Shown: positions 27,404-36,115, counted from the first letter of the stretch. The stretch is 64,000 bases of DNA from Pelosinus fermentans JBW45 (GCF_000271665.2 NZ_CP010978.1:900501-964500); one strand, 5' to 3'. A program made the numbers and translations. The notes: generated by a model from the letters alone, not told the origin.

Positions 27404-28782
27404 CCTTGGGAATAGTATTTTTTATTTTCACTGTCAATTTCACATTCTACTTCTTGAATAGGAGTCATACGTTTGTAAACGAATTGAGTATCAATATTGC
27501 CGCTGCAGAAATGAGGGTTATTTAAGATTTCCTGTTGAAAGCTAATATTGGTTTTAATACCAGAAATGCGGTATTCCGCCAAGGCTCTGCGCATAATTTT
27601 AATGGCATCCCCTCTGGTACGTCCATGGGCAATGACTTTTGCAACCATGGAATCATAATGGGGCTGTACTGTCATACCGGCACATACACCACTATCGACT
27701 CGAACCCTTGGACCGCCTGCTTCGTGGTAAAAGTCAATATGACCAGGAGAAGGAATAAAACACTGTTCTGGATCTTCGGCGTTAATGCGGCATTCAATGG
27801 CATGACCGATAAACAAAATGTCTTCTTGCTTTTTGTTTAAAGGTTCACCCGCAGCAATCCGGATTTGTCGACGAACTAAATCAATACCCGTAACCATTTC
27901 TGTTACAGCATGTTCTACTTGAATACGAGGATTAATCTCCATGAAATAGAACTTGCCAGTTTTCACATCCAGTAAGAATTCTACTGTTCCTACATTGGTA
28001 TAATAAATGCTTTTGGCGGCGCGAATAGCCATTGCTCCAACAGTGGTACGCATTTCAGGGGTTAAGGCACTGGATGGGGATTCTTCGAGTACCTTTTGAT
28101 TACGGCGCTGTATGGAACATTCTCGTTCACCCACGTGAAGGACATTGCCATAGGTATCTGCCATGATTTGTACTTCTATGTGTCGGGCTTCAGAAATATA
28201 AGTTTCCAAGTAAAAAGGACTGCGTGTTACATCAACCTTGTTTAAGGCACTGATTAGTTCTAATTGGCTATTGGCAACATACATAGACTTGCCGCCGCCG
28301 CCAGATACTGGCTTTAAAATGACTGGATAGCCAATTTCACCGGCTAAATCACAGGCATGTTCATTATTGACAATCGGTTCACTACCTATTGTCATAGGCA
28401 GACCAGCTGCCTTCATGGCCGCACGAGCTGCATCTTTATTTCCTACCTGGCGGATGATTTCGGCACTAGGTCCGATAAAGATCAAGCCTGCTTTCGTAAC
28501 TTTCTCGGCAAAATCAGCATTCTCTGACAAGAAACCATATCCTGGATGAATGGCTTCTGATTTTGAAGCTTTAGCAGCCATAATGATGGCATCCATATTT
28601 AGGTAACTTTTCATTGCATCTGCAGGTCCGATGTTATACGCAAAGTCGGCCAGTTGGACATGTAGGGCTTCGGCGTCAACATCTGAATATACAGCAACTG
28701 TTTCAATATCTAGTTCCTGACAGGCTCGAATGATTCTAACGGCAATTTCACCACGATTGGCGATGAGTATTCTTTTGAACAT
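27400..28782 (-). CDS. Biotin carboxylase (AccC-type)
   Basis: 460 residues from ATG 28782, chosen because GGGAGG lies 9 bases upstream and the protein then begins MFKRILIANRGEIAVRI, the standard AccC start. The ATP-grasp glycine loop is KPVSGGGGKSMYVA (usually GGGGRGM; here GGGGKSM), with metal and catalytic residues in EINPRIQVEHAVTEMVTGID. The enzyme carboxylates biotin on a carrier protein. No carrier (accB) or carboxyltransferase gene is nearby, so it could serve acetyl-CoA carboxylase or another biotin-dependent complex. The C-terminus after about residue 440 is short and acidic. Confidence 0.9.
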   Translation of the reverse strand: MFKRILIANRGEIAVRIIRACQELDIETVAVYSDVDAEALHVQLADFAYNIGPADAMKSYLNMDAIIMAAKASKSEAIHPGYGFLSENADFAEKVTKAGLIFIGPSAEIIRQVGNKDAARAAMKAAGLPMTIGSEPIVNNEHACDLAGEIGYPVILKPVSGGGGKSMYVANSQLELISALNKVDVTRSPFYLETYISEARHIEVQIMADTYGNVLHVGERECSIQRRNQKVLEESPSSALTPEMRTTVGAMAIRAAKSIYYTNVGTVEFLLDVKTGKFYFMEINPRIQVEHAVTEMVTGIDLVRRQIRIAAGEPLNKKQEDILFIGHAIECRINAEDPEQCFIPSPGHIDFYHEAGGPRVRVDSGVCAGMTVQPHYDSMVAKVIAHGRTRGDAIKIMRRALAEYRISGIKTNISFQQEILNNPHFCSGNIDTQFVYKRMTPIQEVECEIDSENKKYYSQG

Positions 28783-28913
28783 CAATAGCGACCTCCCATT
28801 TGCAAATATCAAGTGAAATATTTTGAACGTTAATGGACTTAATTATAGTACATAACATTTAAATCGACAATGAGTTTATTGCATGTATACATTGAACCTT
28901 TTAAAAAAAATTA

Positions 28914-28941
28914 TTAGCTGGTACTAAAAGTATGTTACAAT
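28914..28941 (+). promoter_or_regulatory. Possible extended -10 promoter of uvrC
   Basis: TGTTACAAT (extended -10, hexamer TACAAT at 28936-28941) with a weak TTAGCT 16 bases further upstream. No LexA-like box was found here, unlike uvrB. Confidence 0.4.
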
Positions 28942-29003
28942 TATCTCATACTTTTAGTCTTTTGGCAATGAGATATTATTTTCCAAAGGAGTATTTTAGC
29001 AAT

Positions 29004-30806
29004 ATGAATGATGAATTAATCGAGAAATTAAGCCATTTGCCGGATCAGCCAGGTGTTTATTTAATGAAGGATGCCCAGGAGCGTATTATTTATGTAGGAA
29101 AAGCCGTAGTACTGAAGAACCGTGTACGCTCTTATTTTCAATCCAGCCGTAATCATTCCCCCAAAGTGCAGTCCATGGTATCGCGGATTGCCAATCTGGA
29201 ATATATCGTTACAGCATCGGAAATTGAGGCTTTAATCTTAGAATGCAATTTAATTAAAAAACATCGTCCAAAGTATAATATTAGTTTGCGGGATGACAAA
29301 ACCTATCCTTATATAAAGGTAACGACAAATGAACAGTTTCCTCGTTTATATGCTACCCGAAGAGTACAAAAAGATGGTGCCCGTTATTTTGGTCCCTATA
29401 CCAGTGCAGGAGCGGTTCATGAAACCATCAAATTAATGCGTAAATTATTTCCTTTGCGCAGCTGCAGAATATTAGATGCCAGACGTCCTTGTTTAGAATA
29501 TCATATTAAGCGATGCTTAGCGCCTTGTGCTGGTTTTGTAGATGCGGTAACGTATCAAGGTATGATAAAAGAAGTTTGTCTGCTGCTGGAAGGCCGCAGT
29601 GATACTGTAGTGCAAAGCCTGAAGAAGAAAATGGAGGTTGCAGCCCAGGAACTGGCCTTTGAACAAGCAGCAAAGCTCAGGGATCAATTGGCTGCAGTGG
29701 AAAAAGTCAGGGAAAAACAAAATATTGTTACAGGGGCAGGGGATCAGGATGCCATTGGCTTAGCTCGCTCTGCCCTCGGAACTTGCGCTCAGGTATTTTT
29801 TATTAGAAGCGGAAAAATGGTAGGGCGGGATCATTTCTTGTTAGCAGGCAGTGACCAGGAAGAGGATGAGGCGGTTCTAGCCGCTTTTCTCAAACAGTAT
29901 TATAGCCAAAGTACATTTATTCCGAAAGAAATCTTATTGCCGATGCACATCGAAGAGCAGTCCTTGTTAGGGGAATGGTTAAGCCAGTTAAAGGGCAGTC
30001 GAGTGGCTGTGGAAACACCCAAACGAGGTACGAAAAAAGATATTGTCACCATGGCAGACGGCAATGCAGTCCTAGTGCTTCAAGAGCAAGAAGGAAAGAT
30101 AAAGGCGCATTCTGAGCAAACAGAAGGAGCGTTAGCTGATCTGGGAAGATACTTAGGGTTAGATGGTCCGCCAGAACGCATGGAGTGCTTTGATATTTCC
30201 CATATTCAAGGATCAGAGACGGTGGCATCGATGGTGGTATTTGAAAGTGGTATGCCGAAGAAAGAAGAGTATCGTCGTTACAAATTGTTGACAGTGGAAG
30301 GAAAACCAGATGATTTTAAATCCATGCAGGAGGTAGTAAGCAGGCGATATGCCCAAGGAGGGCAGCCTCCCCCTGATTTAATCATCATTGATGGTGGTAA
30401 AGGACAATTAAGCTCTGCTTTAGAAATCATCCGTGGCGCTGGCTGGCTGCAGGTTCCTGTTATTGGCCTGGCAAAAGAATTTGAGCATATTTTCCGTGAA
30501 GGTGATAGTGAGCCTTTGATTTTGCCCCGGCATTCACAAGCTTTATATCTGATTCAACGTATTCGGGATGAAGCCCATCGTTTTGCTGTAACCTATCACC
30601 GAAAGCTCCGCTCCAAACGAAATATGGTGTCAGTACTCGATCATGTTTCAGGGATTGGCGGGAAACGGCGTAAAGCATTATGGGATCATTTTGGCAGTTT
30701 GGCTAAAATGAAAGCAGCTACGGTTGAGGAAATGGCGGCAGTAAGCACTATGACTTTTCCAGCGGCACAAGCCGTATATAATTTTTTCCGCCAGCAAGGA
30801 CATTAG
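29004..30806 (+). CDS. uvrC: Excinuclease ABC subunit C
   Basis: 600 residues from ATG 29004, where AAAGGAG precedes by 12 bases and the protein begins MNDELIEKLSHLPDQPGVYL as in homologs. The GIY-YIG nuclease (3' cut) is at about residues 14-95, a UVR domain binding UvrB at about 205-240, the RNase H-like nuclease (5' cut) with FDISHIQGSETVASMVVF at about 390-410, and a tandem helix-hairpin-helix at the end (LDHVSGIGGKRRKAL). UvrC makes both incisions in excision repair, completing the set with uvrA and uvrB here. Confidence 0.97.
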   Translation: MNDELIEKLSHLPDQPGVYLMKDAQERIIYVGKAVVLKNRVRSYFQSSRNHSPKVQSMVSRIANLEYIVTASEIEALILECNLIKKHRPKYNISLRDDKTYPYIKVTTNEQFPRLYATRRVQKDGARYFGPYTSAGAVHETIKLMRKLFPLRSCRILDARRPCLEYHIKRCLAPCAGFVDAVTYQGMIKEVCLLLEGRSDTVVQSLKKKMEVAAQELAFEQAAKLRDQLAAVEKVREKQNIVTGAGDQDAIGLARSALGTCAQVFFIRSGKMVGRDHFLLAGSDQEEDEAVLAAFLKQYYSQSTFIPKEILLPMHIEEQSLLGEWLSQLKGSRVAVETPKRGTKKDIVTMADGNAVLVLQEQEGKIKAHSEQTEGALADLGRYLGLDGPPERMECFDISHIQGSETVASMVVFESGMPKKEEYRRYKLLTVEGKPDDFKSMQEVVSRRYAQGGQPPPDLIIIDGGKGQLSSALEIIRGAGWLQVPVIGLAKEFEHIFREGDSEPLILPRHSQALYLIQRIRDEAHRFAVTYHRKLRSKRNMVSVLDHVSGIGGKRRKALWDHFGSLAKMKAATVEEMAAVSTMTFPAAQAVYNFFRQQGH

Positions 30807-30888
30807 TAGTTGGAAAAAATTGTGCTGTTCATTTCCTGTAAAGTTGGATAGAATGTAAGTAACATAATGTTAAGGAGGATTCAATAAT

Positions 30889-31443
30889 ATGAACAAAACA
30901 GTGTGGATTGTGCTTGCTCTAGTTGCAGTGCTGGTGATAGGCGCATTCTCTGGCTATAATAGCTTAGTTAATATGGATGAAGCGATAAATGGCAAGTGGA
31001 GCCAAGTAGAAAATCAGCTGCAGCGTCGGGCCGATTTAATTCCGAATTTAAATGCGACTGTATCCGGATATGCGCAGCATGAACAAGCAGCCATTAAAGC
31101 AGTAGCCGATGCAAGAGCAAAACTTGCCGGAAGTCAAGGCGTTGCTGCTAAAGCAGAAGCAAATAACGAACTAGGCGGTGCACTTTCCAGATTATTGGTC
31201 ATCGCAGAAAACTATCCGAACCTTAAAGCGGATCAGAACTTTAGACAGCTGGCTGATGAATTGGCTGGTACTGAAAATCGCATTGCAGTAGCACGTAAAG
31301 ATTATAATGATGCAGTGCAGATATACAACTCAAAAATCCGTACGTTCCCATCAAATATTTATGCAGGAATGTTAGGCTTTGGAGCAAAAGAATACTTCAA
31401 AGCAGCAGAAGGCGCACAGCAAGTACCGCAAGTGAAGTTTTAA
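30889..31443 (+). CDS. LemA family protein
   Basis: 184 residues. An N-terminal membrane helix (about 5-22) is followed by the four-helix LemA domain with the hallmark YNSLVNMDEAINGKWSQVEN and QLQRRADLIPNLNATVSGYA, and the closing NSKIRTFPSNIYA. LemA proteins sit in the membrane with the helical domain outside; their job is not firmly known. TAAGGAGG precedes the ATG. It is followed by a TPM-domain gene, a pairing seen in many bacteria. Confidence 0.93.
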   Translation: MNKTVWIVLALVAVLVIGAFSGYNSLVNMDEAINGKWSQVENQLQRRADLIPNLNATVSGYAQHEQAAIKAVADARAKLAGSQGVAAKAEANNELGGALSRLLVIAENYPNLKADQNFRQLADELAGTENRIAVARKDYNDAVQIYNSKIRTFPSNIYAGMLGFGAKEYFKAAEGAQQVPQVKF

Positions 31444-31457
31444 ATAAAGAGAGACGA

Positions 31458-31572
31458 TTTAACACAGAGGACACAGAGAACCACAGAGTACAGTTCTCTG
31501 CGCCTCTGCGGTTAAAATAGTCCTCTTGTATCCTTCGTTCCGCGATAGCGGCTTTGCGTCTTCGTGTTTAAA
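31458..31572. repeat. Dispersed repeat copy 11: irregular copy between lemA and its partner
   Basis: Left arm TTTAACACAGAGGACACAGA, a short middle, right arm TTCTCTGCGCCTCTGCGGTT, then a second right-arm-like stretch (GGCTTTGCGTCTTCGTGTTT) from the ACAAAGG subfamily. It looks like two partial copies joined. Confidence 0.75.
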
Positions 31573-31644
31573 CGTTCTCTCTTTTTTTAGAAGGAAGAGT
31601 CTAGTTTTCTTCTTATGTATTATTCGTATAAGCGAGGGAAGAAT

Positions 31645-32406
31645 ATGAAAAAGAGGCTAGCCTGGATTGTGTTTGTGGCATATCTGTTGATCGCTGCAGT
31701 AGCCTGGGCACAGCCGCAAGTACCGCCAGCTCCGACAAATAGCATTTACATTCAGGATTATGCTGGCGTAGTAAGTCCAGAAACAAAGTCCCGGATCAAT
31801 AATTTAGGAAGCCAGCTAGCTGCTAAAACAAAGGCGCAAATTGTGGTCATGACCACTAAAACACTAGAGGGAGCACCTTTGGAGGAGTATTCTTTAGAAG
31901 TTCTCAGGCAGTGGGGTGTGGGTGATAAAACCCTCAATAATGGAGTTCTTATTTTAGTAGCTGTGGACGATAAACAGTCACGCATTGAAGTTGGCTATGG
32001 CCTGGAAGGTGCACTGCCAGATGCTAAGACTGGGCGTATTCAAGATAATTATATGATTCCTTATTTTCAACAGGGCGATTATGACAAAGGCATTTTAAAT
32101 GGCTATCTGACGGTTGCCACGGAAGTAGCAAAAGAATATAAGCTCGAACTTAAAACCGATGCAAAACCTGTACAGCGGGCACAAGCTGCCAGTCAGGAAG
32201 GAGGGTGGGATGCACTTCCTTGGTGGGCGAAAATTGCTATTGCTGTTGGGGTTATCTTACTGCTTATGATGGATTGGCTATTTTTTGGCGGAGCCATAAC
32301 TTATATGCTGTTGTCCGTTTTGTCCCGACGCGGTGGCGGCGGAGGAGGCGGTGGCGGTTTTGGCGGCGGCTCTGGCGGAGGCGGCGGTTCCAGCCGCAGG
32401 TGGTAA
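31645..32406 (+). CDS. TPM domain protein (YgcG family) with Gly-rich tail
   Basis: 253 residues from ATG 31645 (GAGGGAAG upstream); an ATG at 31615 is in frame but lacks a site. Signal peptide to about residue 22 (AWA-Q), TPM domain at about 35-160 (IYIQDYAGVVS, IVVMTTKTLEGAPLEEYS, RIEVGYGLEGALPDAKTGRI), a membrane helix at about 200-225, and a C-terminus of almost only Gly and Ser ending SSRRW. The glycine tail is a usual trait of the family. It probably works with LemA at the cell surface; function unproven. Confidence 0.9.
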   Translation: MKKRLAWIVFVAYLLIAAVAWAQPQVPPAPTNSIYIQDYAGVVSPETKSRINNLGSQLAAKTKAQIVVMTTKTLEGAPLEEYSLEVLRQWGVGDKTLNNGVLILVAVDDKQSRIEVGYGLEGALPDAKTGRIQDNYMIPYFQQGDYDKGILNGYLTVATEVAKEYKLELKTDAKPVQRAQAASQEGGWDALPWWAKIAIAVGVILLLMMDWLFFGGAITYMLLSVLSRRGGGGGGGGGFGGGSGGGGGSSRRW

Positions 32407-32431
32407 ATGACACTTGGATAATGAATAGTAG

Positions 32432-32459
32432 TTGCTAATTTTTATAAATATGGTAAAAT
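32432..32459 (+). promoter_or_regulatory. Promoter of the rubredoxin gene
   Basis: TTGCTA at 32432-32437, 16-base spacer, TAAAAT at 32454-32459, with TGG just before the -10 (extended -10). Start near 32466, about 38 bases before the ATG. Confidence 0.65.
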
Positions 32460-32503
32460 GGTAACAGATTAACTAAATTTACAAGAAAAAGGAGCGATTA
32501 AAC

Positions 32504-32665
32504 ATGGAAAAATGGGTTTGTGTAGTTTGTGGCTATGAGTACGATGAAGAAGCTGGTGATCCAGATAGCGGTATCGCCCCTGGCACTAAATTTGAAGATA
32601 TCCCTGAAGATTGGGTCTGTCCATTGTGTGGAGTTGGCAAAGACCAATTCGAAAAACAAGCATAA
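32504..32665 (+). CDS. Rubredoxin
   Basis: 53 residues, the normal size. The two iron-binding knuckles are CVVCG (Cys 6 and 9) and CPLCG (Cys 39 and 42), with the conserved [14 protein letters not shown] and [14 protein letters not shown] between. It carries single electrons in the cytoplasm, in anaerobes often to rubrerythrin or oxygen and peroxide reductases. AAAAGGAG lies 9 bases before ATG 32504. The gene is monocistronic, with its own promoter and a strong terminator. Confidence 0.97.
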   Translation: MEKWVCVVCGYEYDEEAGDPDSGIAPGTKFEDIPEDWVCPLCGVGKDQFEKQA

Positions 32666-32680
32666 TAAAAGAACGAATAA

Positions 32681-32710
32681 AAAAAACCTTCCAACATTGG
32701 AAGGTTTTTT
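32681..32710. terminator. Terminator of the rubredoxin gene
   Basis: Perfect 14-bp stem AAAAAACCTTCCAA with its complement around CA, giving T6 on either strand. Confidence 0.92.
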
Positions 32711-32716
32711 GTTCGG

Positions 32717-32808
32717 CGCAATGCCGCTGATGCGGCACACAAAGGAGTGCGTCTTTGTGGTTCGATTGTTTTATAAGTTTTAAAGGGATGCGTCAGCGTT
32801 TCTTTTTA
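32717..32808 (+). repeat. Dispersed repeat copy 12: partial left arm, inner palindrome, right arm and tail
   Basis: Contains AATGCCGCTGATGCGGCA (a small palindrome also in copies 13 and 15), ACACAAAGGAGTGCG, TCTTTGTGGTTCGATTG and the tail TTTTATAAGTTTTAAAGGG then ATGCGTCAGCGTTTC. It reaches the end of the DUF3231 gene. Confidence 0.82.
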
Positions 32809-33345
32809 ATGTTCAATTTTAGCCAGTCTGGGGAGCCAGCCGCGTTGTAACATAAGCTGCAATAGACGATAATCCCACTCGAGACCGGCATCTAGCATTC
32901 TGCGATACATTAATGCGACTTCGACTTGGTAAGATTGGTGCAGGGCGGCTAATAAGGCCATTTGCGCTGCTTTACCCATGGTCCCGACAGCGATGGCAAC
33001 TTCGCTATCCGTTAGATGAGCATCTGTGGGAATGTTTAAAGAGTCTTTGTGCAAAGTACGTTGACTGAAGGATAATGTTGGGATTCGACCACCGCTTTCT
33101 TGCAGCAGATCTTCGGAATGCTCGATAATCACTTTGCTTTGTCTGTCAATTGCTTCCTTAATTAATGCTTTTAAATCATGATCTTGGGCATGATTATAAA
33201 GAACCTCGAGGGCAGCGACATTATAGCGGCCTTGGGCAATGATTCCATATAATCCAGCTGCTTCTAAATAGTTAAGAGGTTCTTTGTCAAAAAACATGTT
33301 AAAGATACCACGAGTCTCTGAACTTACTTTGTCTAGGATCGTCAT
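32806..33345 (-). CDS. DUF3231-like helical protein
   Basis: 179 residues, no signal or membrane segment, predicted all-helical. The pattern EPLNYLEAAGLYGIIAQGRY at residues 22-41, paired helices with ALKEAIDRQ-type heptads and LTDSEVA near the middle resemble DUF3231, a ferritin-like helical-bundle family linked in Bacillus to spore coat proteins. The assignment is by pattern. GGGAGG lies 8 bases before ATG 33345. It is convergent with the rubredoxin gene and divergent from the zinc-ribbon gene. Confidence 0.6.
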   Translation of the reverse strand: MTILDKVSSETRGIFNMFFDKEPLNYLEAAGLYGIIAQGRYNVAALEVLYNHAQDHDLKALIKEAIDRQSKVIIEHSEDLLQESGGRIPTLSFSQRTLHKDSLNIPTDAHLTDSEVAIAVGTMGKAAQMALLAALHQSYQVEVALMYRRMLDAGLEWDYRLLQLMLQRGWLPRLAKIEH

Positions 33346-33389
33346 GTAAATTAGCCTCCCTATAGAAATTTTAGGTTATTGTAATCAAA

Positions 33390-33429
33390 AATAGTATGTA
33401 CAGCTTTTTTCTGCTTCATGCATACTATT
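33390..33429. other. Inverted repeat in the divergent gap (possible operator)
   Basis: AATAGTATG at 33390-33398 and CATACTATT at 33421-33429, 22 bases apart, perfect 9-bp match. It lies 45 bases upstream of the DUF3231 gene start. It may be an operator or a hairpin; no T-run. Confidence 0.4.
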
Positions 33430-33503
33430 AAAAATATAACTCCCAATATTTATCAAAAAAAGGAAATAATATAAAAAAATAGAGAGAAATTTATAGAAAA
33501 AAC

Positions 33504-33531
33504 TTTACTTTTAAAAAAATAATAGTATACT
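33504..33531 (+). promoter_or_regulatory. Promoter of the zinc-ribbon gene
   Basis: TTTACT at 33504-33509, 16-base spacer, TATACT at 33526-33531. The predicted start near 33538 leaves a leader of about 120 bases, long for so small a gene. No known riboswitch fold was recognised in it. Confidence 0.6.
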
Positions 33532-33658
33532 TATAGTAGAGCCCAAGTACATAGGTCTAGTGAGATTCCATTATATATCCTTCTCAAGTAGGTTTTTGGT
33601 AAGGACAGTAGTGAACCCTATACCATTTGGGCCAGAAAATTTGAGGGGGACTATTACA

Positions 33659-33967
33659 ATGGTTCAAGACAAAACTTTAGCATGCCGCGAATGTGGCGCA
33701 GAATTCGTGTTCTCAGCTTCAGAACAAGAATTCTATAACGAAAAAGGCTTCACTAACGAGCCTGGCCGTTGCCCACAATGTCGTGCAGCTCGTAAACAAA
33801 GAAATAATGGCGGTAGCAGCTTTAACCGTGGTGGCGCTCGTCCACAACGCGAAATGCATGATGTAACCTGTGCAGCTTGCGGTGTAGAAACACAAGTGCC
33901 TTTCCGTCCAAGCAGCGATCGTCCAGTATATTGCCGCGATTGCTTCAGCAAAAACAGCGGTCGTTAA
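33659..33967 (+). CDS. Zinc-ribbon protein with two CxxC pairs in each half
   Basis: 102 residues from ATG 33659 (GAGGGGGA upstream); the longer frame from 33560 has no ribosome site. Residues 1-45 match the probable zinc-ribbon family (CRECGAEFVFSASEQEFY, RCPQCRAARK). The middle is Gly/Asn/Arg-rich, and the second half holds another pair (CAACG and CRDC). The first domain is the type found in cold-shock-like and RNA-associated small proteins of Firmicutes; a nucleic-acid binding role is likely but not shown. Confidence 0.85.
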   Translation: MVQDKTLACRECGAEFVFSASEQEFYNEKGFTNEPGRCPQCRAARKQRNNGGSSFNRGGARPQREMHDVTCAACGVETQVPFRPSSDRPVYCRDCFSKNSGR

Positions 33968-33983
33968 TATCTCAACAAATCAG

Positions 33984-34013
33984 CCCTTCTGCAATTGTAG
34001 AAGGGTTTTTTTT
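33984..34013 (+). terminator. Terminator of the zinc-ribbon gene
   Basis: Stem CCCTTCT/AGAAGGG with an 8-base loop, then nine T. Confidence 0.88.
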
Positions 34014-34020
34014 AGTATAA

Positions 34021-34155
34021 TGAACCACAAAGGCACAATGCCGCGATGCGGCACACAAAGGAGAACACGAAAATATAAAATAGAACCCTTTGTGTCCTTC
34101 GTGTCTTTGTGGTTCGATTCGTTTTATAGGTTTTAAAGAATGCGTTGATATTCTG
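34021..34155 (+). repeat. Dispersed repeat copy 13: best complete copy of the ACAAAGG subfamily
   Basis: Left arm TGAACCACAAAGGCACAATG, inner palindrome GCCGCGATGCGGC, ACACAAAGGAG, AT-rich loop, right arm CTTTGTGTCCTTCGTGTC and TTTGTGGTTCGATTCG, tail TTTTATAGGTTTTAAAGAAT. All parts of the element are present in order. The remaining 34156-34350 is AT-rich upstream sequence of mdh without a promoter I can fix with confidence. Confidence 0.88.
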
Positions 34156-34350
34156 CTACCTGACAAATAGATTTTCTTACTATGTTTATTCTTTATCTAG
34201 TTTCACAATATTGTATTATTTTTGCAATAGTATGTAATTTAATTCACTTGAGCTCTATACAAACCTATGAGAAGAGAGTTATAATTGTTAGTAGGGTTAA
34301 CACATACTAAAAGCAAAAGAATGTACAAACTTTAGGAGGATGATGTCAGG

Positions 34351-35289
34351 ATGAAAATTACAGTTGTTGGTGCTGGTAATGTAGGCGCAACATGCGCAAA
34401 CGTAATTGCTCAAAGAGAATTAGCAAGCGAATTGGTATTATTGGATATCAAGGAAGGGGTTTCCGAAGGTAAATCATTGGATATGATGCAAACTGCAACC
34501 TTGCTTGGTTTTGATACTAGGGTTACTGGTAGTACCAGTGACTATAGTAAAACTGCAGATTCCGATGTAGTTGTAATCACTTCTGGTATTCCTCGTAAAC
34601 CTGGTATGACGCGTGAAGATTTGATCGGCACCAATGCAGGTATTGTTAAAGGTGTAGTTGATAATATTTTAAAATATTCCCCTAAGGCTATTTTTGTAAT
34701 CATTAGTAATCCAATGGATACAATGACATATCTTGCGTTAAAAGCAAGCGGCCTGCCTAAAAATCGTATCATTGGTATGGGCGGTATTTTGGATAGCTCT
34801 CGCTTCAAGTGTTATTTGAGCCAAGCTCTTAATGTTCCTGCTACTGACATTCATGGTGTAGTAATTGGTGGTCATGGCGATACTACAATGATTCCTTTAA
34901 CTCGTTTTGCTACATATATGGGTATTCCTGCTGCTGAATTATTAGATGCAGCAACATTAGAAAAAGTAGCTGCTGATACGATGGTTGGCGGTGCTACATT
35001 AACAGGTTTATTAGGTACTTCTGCTTGGTATGCTCCTGGCGCTGCAGGTGCTTTACTAGTAGAAGCAATCGTTCGCGATGAGAAGAAAGTATATCCATGC
35101 TGCGTGGCTTTAGACGGCGAATATGGACAAAAAGATATCTGCTTAGGCGTTCCAGTTGTAATCGGCAAAAATGGTTGGGAAAAAGTTGTTGATTATAAAT
35201 TAAATGCAGAAGAACAAGAAAAATTCAATAAGAGCGCTGACGCTGTTCGTAAAATGAATGCAGTATTAGTGGATCTGAAAGTAGTATAA
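34351..35289 (+). CDS. mdh: Malate dehydrogenase (LDH-like, NAD-dependent)
   Basis: 312 residues. The Rossmann motif GAGNVGATCA is at residues 7-16, Asp of LLDIKEG suggests NAD, the substrate loop GIPRKPGMTREDL carries the Arg that picks malate over lactate, and the catalytic His lies in GGHGDTTMIPL. It interconverts malate and oxaloacetate in the cytoplasm, in fermenters often toward succinate or propionate. TAGGAGGATG lies upstream. It stands alone and is followed by a terminator. Confidence 0.96.
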   Translation: MKITVVGAGNVGATCANVIAQRELASELVLLDIKEGVSEGKSLDMMQTATLLGFDTRVTGSTSDYSKTADSDVVVITSGIPRKPGMTREDLIGTNAGIVKGVVDNILKYSPKAIFVIISNPMDTMTYLALKASGLPKNRIIGMGGILDSSRFKCYLSQALNVPATDIHGVVIGGHGDTTMIPLTRFATYMGIPAAELLDAATLEKVAADTMVGGATLTGLLGTSAWYAPGAAGALLVEAIVRDEKKVYPCCVALDGEYGQKDICLGVPVVIGKNGWEKVVDYKLNAEEQEKFNKSADAVRKMNAVLVDLKVV

Positions 35290-35319
35290 TAAAAAAATAG
35301 AAGACAAGCATACAAAAAT

Positions 35320-35366
35320 TACCCTCTCTGCAAATTTCAGCAATGAAATAAGCAGAGGGGGTATTT
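35320..35366 (+). terminator. Terminator of mdh
   Basis: Stem TACCCTCTCTGC with GCAGAGGGGGTA (one mismatch), loop about 20 bases, then ATTTTCTG. Confidence 0.75.
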
Positions 35367-35468
35367 TCTGTTTTAGCAATTGAAATGAAGCAATTAAAAT
35401 AGAAGGATTCTATGTGTTGTCAGCCGAAAAGATAAAAAGCCGCTTTATTTTTACAAGAAGGAAGTGTA

Positions 35469-35963
35469 ATGATGCAACAAATGCATACAATACTAGAAAC
35501 AGATTGGGGTTACATGAACGCTGTCTGGACAGATATAGGACTGTGGCAGCTTGATTTTCCTTTAAAAACAAAACCTCAAGAACCAGAGGGTACTGCCACG
35601 CCAGATGTTGATTTGTGGTCAGAGCAATTGAGAAAAGAGCTAAACATGTATTGGCGTGGGTTTGTTGTTCATTTTGGTGTACCCATTGATTGGCGTGGTT
35701 ATACTTCTTTTCAAAAATCTGTGCTTACTTATACGGCAGCTATTCCCTATGGTCAAACCATTTCCTATGGAACATTAGCCAAAGAAATAGACAATCCAAA
35801 GGCTGTGCGGGCGGTAGGGGGAGCGTTACATATCAATCGGGTACCAATTGTAATACCCTGTCATCGAGTGATCGGCGCTAATGGCAGCCTGACAGGATTT
35901 GGCGGGGGAGTTGAATTAAAACAAGCTCTGCTATTGTTGGAAAGCGGTATTGCTGAATCATAA
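35469..35963 (+). CDS. Methylated-DNA-protein cysteine methyltransferase (Ogt/MGMT)
   Basis: 164 residues. The active-site motif PCHRVIGANGSLTGFGGG is at about residues 133-150, with the acceptor Cys in PCHR; the DNA-binding helix (TISYGTLAKEIDNPKAVRAVGGALHINRVP) precedes it. The protein removes methyl groups from O6-methylguanine by transferring them to its own Cys. An N-terminal Ada-like regulatory domain is absent. AAGGAAG lies before ATG 35469, with a second ATG next to it. Confidence 0.94.
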   Translation: MMQQMHTILETDWGYMNAVWTDIGLWQLDFPLKTKPQEPEGTATPDVDLWSEQLRKELNMYWRGFVVHFGVPIDWRGYTSFQKSVLTYTAAIPYGQTISYGTLAKEIDNPKAVRAVGGALHINRVPIVIPCHRVIGANGSLTGFGGGVELKQALLLLESGIAES

Positions 35964-36115
35964 CGTCTCATTGTACCAATCAGGGGGTTAAGAAGTCTTG
36001 ATAAGCAATGAAAGACTTGATTAGATGAAAAAAATATTGTCAATAATTTGTCCTACGGTATATAATAAAAGACAGTGTTATTTAATGAGTTATAGATGAT
36101 GAGGAGGGTCAAGGC

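Noticed and set aside
28783-28941. LexA box before uvrC
   Set aside because: GAAC occurs, but no GTTC or GTAC partner at the right distance.
33972-34166. 64-codon minus-strand frame
   Set aside because: It is the translation of repeat copy 13 and a terminator, giving a QRHEGHKG-type phrase that recurs wherever this repeat occurs.
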